Assembly: GCA_038231615.1 (NCBI GenBank)
Contig: JBBRLA010000184.1
Location: 1-13,163 of the forward strand
Direction of reading: 5' to 3'
DNA: 13,163 nt
DNA from: JBBRLA01 sp038231615
GTDB lineage: Bacteria; Myxococcota_A; Polyangia; Palsa-1104; JAEUJZ01
A program made the position numbers and the translations under genes. Numbering within the stretch: the first letter of the stretch is position 1; each line of letters begins with the position of its first letter. Positions 12,113 through 13,163 of the stretch are shown one piece after another. Under the pieces are notes generated by a model. It was not told the origin of the DNA. It did no database searches and saw only the letters and a program-made list of their open reading frames with translations.

Positions 12113-13163
12113 TCAGGCCGCGGCCCCCATCGGGCCCGTATCGGAAAGGGCCGCCCGGCCATCCACATGGTACACTCTGCCCCGCCAGTTCACGTCCCTG
12201 AAGAGCAGGTTCATCGCCGCCACCACCGGCGTCAGCAGCAACACGCCCCAGCCAGTCCAGAAAAGCCGCCCCGGCATGCGGCCTCCGCCATAGTGGTGAT
12301 GCAAAGAAAGCTGGCTCCACCCGATGAAGCCCACCGCCACCGCCGCGGGCACGCCATATAGGGGCTGTCCGTACCCCAGGGCCGCTCCGAAAAGCAGCAG
12401 CGATAGATAAAAGTGCACCCCCACCAGCCACTGCCGCCAGGTGAACGAGAACGGCATCCCGTTGCGCGAGAAGCTCATCCAGCGGCGACACACCGGCAGG
12501 AACTGCCGCAGTGTCATGGCGCCGGTCTCGATGAAAAGTGGCGAGCGGCTCATGATGTTGCGGAATCCGCTTTCGTATACCCGCTTGCCGATGTACATGT
12601 CGTCCACCAACTGCCCCCTGGCGCAGGCCACGCCGCCGATGGCCGAAAGCGCCTCGCGACGAAACACCATGAGCTGTCCCATGATGAAGGGCAATTCCCG
12701 ATCCGCCCCCGAGGCGAATGCCGCCACCGGCGAGTAGAGCGCGTTGAGCATGAGGGCATAGAGCGCGTCACCGGCCTTCCGCGGCGTGCGGTTGACCAGC
12801 ACCGGAGCGAAGGAGTCGCCCGCGTCCTTTGTAGTAAGAAGCGACTCGACCACCCCCCGAAGCACGCGCTTGTCGGGGCGGGTGTCGGAGTCCCCAAAGG
12901 CAATGAGTTCCCCGGTGGCGCGCTGCTCGCCCAACATCATCGCGTTGAGCTTCCCGGTGTGTCCCGGCGGGGGCGGGCCGGCGACCAGAACCTCAGCCTT
13001 TCCCGGTCTGCCCGAGGCGACGTGCTCCGCGACCACCTGAGTGGCCACCGGCAGGCCGGGGTCCGCCTCTTCATCGAAGATGAAGAGCGTCTCCACCTCG
13101 CCGGGGTAGCCGGTGTCCAGATCCGCGCGAAAATTCTGCTCGGCGCCGACATCTTTGCCCCGC
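12113..13163 (-). CDS. Membrane glycosyltransferase, GT21/HpnI-like (partial, 5' end outside window)
   Basis: The frame is open to the right edge and gives 349 residues to the C-terminus; perhaps 40-80 N-terminal residues are missing. The visible start, GKDVGAEQNFRADLDTGYPGEVETLF, resembles ceramide glucosyltransferase (GT21) and hopanoid-type HpnI proteins. Catalytic signatures follow: PGHTGKLNAM, GDSDTRPDKRVL (the DxD site), GQLMVFRREALSAIGG and QLVDDMYIGKRV (the D3 motif). In CRRWMSFSR the usual (Q/R)xxRW is changed, since Val stands at the first position. Two or three C-terminal membrane helices (WLVGVHFYLSLLLFGAAL, VPAAVAVGFIGW, FWTGWGVLLLTPVVAA) and VNWRGRVYHVDGR end the protein. It probably transfers a sugar from a nucleotide sugar to a lipid at the membrane; donor and acceptor are unknown. 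It is the first visible gene of the - strand operon. Confidence 0.8.
   Translation of the reverse strand, partial: RGKDVGAEQNFRADLDTGYPGEVETLFIFDEEADPGLPVATQVVAEHVASGRPGKAEVLVAGPPPPGHTGKLNAMMLGEQRATGELIAFGDSDTRPDKRVLRGVVESLLTTKDAGDSFAPVLVNRTPRKAGDALYALMLNALYSPVAAFASGADRELPFIMGQLMVFRREALSAIGGVACARGQLVDDMYIGKRVYESGFRNIMSRSPLFIETGAMTLRQFLPVCRRWMSFSRNGMPFSFTWRQWLVGVHFYLSLLLFGAALGYGQPLYGVPAAVAVGFIGWSQLSLHHHYGGGRMPGRLFWTGWGVLLLTPVVAAMNLLFRDVNWRGRVYHVDGRAALSDTGPMGAAA

Overview
The window is high-GC DNA with tightly packed genes. It most resembles a member of the Myxococcota or a related deltaproteobacterial lineage. The evidence is a hemX-hemA-hemC cluster, two secreted lipoproteins whose mature N-termini are Asp-Leu-rich linkers (a style common in myxobacterial lipoproteins), and a lipoprotein with a Cys-rich 'CPSDICQPDGTC' segment followed by a beta-helix. 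The taxonomic reading is inference from gene style; there is no rRNA or other marker.

Left part (1-4119, all + strand): the last 15 codons of an upstream gene, then about 180 bases with an extended -10 promoter and an inverted repeat. These are followed by a run of five genes: a conserved 111-aa protein of unknown function, a HemX/CcsA-type membrane protein, glutamyl-tRNA reductase (hemA), hydroxymethylbilane synthase (hemC) and a VOC/glyoxalase-fold protein. The hemX/hemA and hemA/hemC junctions are 4-base start/stop overlaps, so the genes are probably translationally coupled. The operon makes 5-aminolevulinate precursor and then hydroxymethylbilane for tetrapyrroles. No hemD follows within the window.

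Middle part (4120-8602): an accessory-looking region. Two lipoprotein genes (+ strand) flank a convergent/divergent gene on the - strand for an AAA-ATPase-like protein fused to a PD-(D/E)XK nuclease domain (DUF1703-type architecture). Each lipoprotein gene is preceded by a short - strand remnant of a different gene. One is the C-terminal end of a CAP/SCP/PR-1-domain protein (4158-4361). The other is a probable C-terminal end of a sensor histidine kinase (about 7205-7267). These scraps suggest that insertions or deletions have reworked the region. The first lipoprotein carries a 15-bp tandem repeat encoding ADLRM pentapeptides. The second is a predicted right-handed beta-helix surface protein.

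Right part (8603-13163, all - strand): an apparent operon read right to left. It has a family-21-like (HpnI/ceramide glucosyltransferase-type) membrane glycosyltransferase cut by the window edge, a secreted thioredoxin-fold protein with no cysteines, and a 942-aa GH38 alpha-mannosidase with its zinc and nucleophile residues intact. A glycoconjugate or glycolipid role is plausible but is inferred only from the gene set.

I see no tRNA, rRNA, CRISPR array, IS element or phage gene. No clear new multi-gene system stands out. The most unusual items are the two gene remnants, the repeat linker and the glycosyltransferase/cysteine-less redoxin/mannosidase operon.
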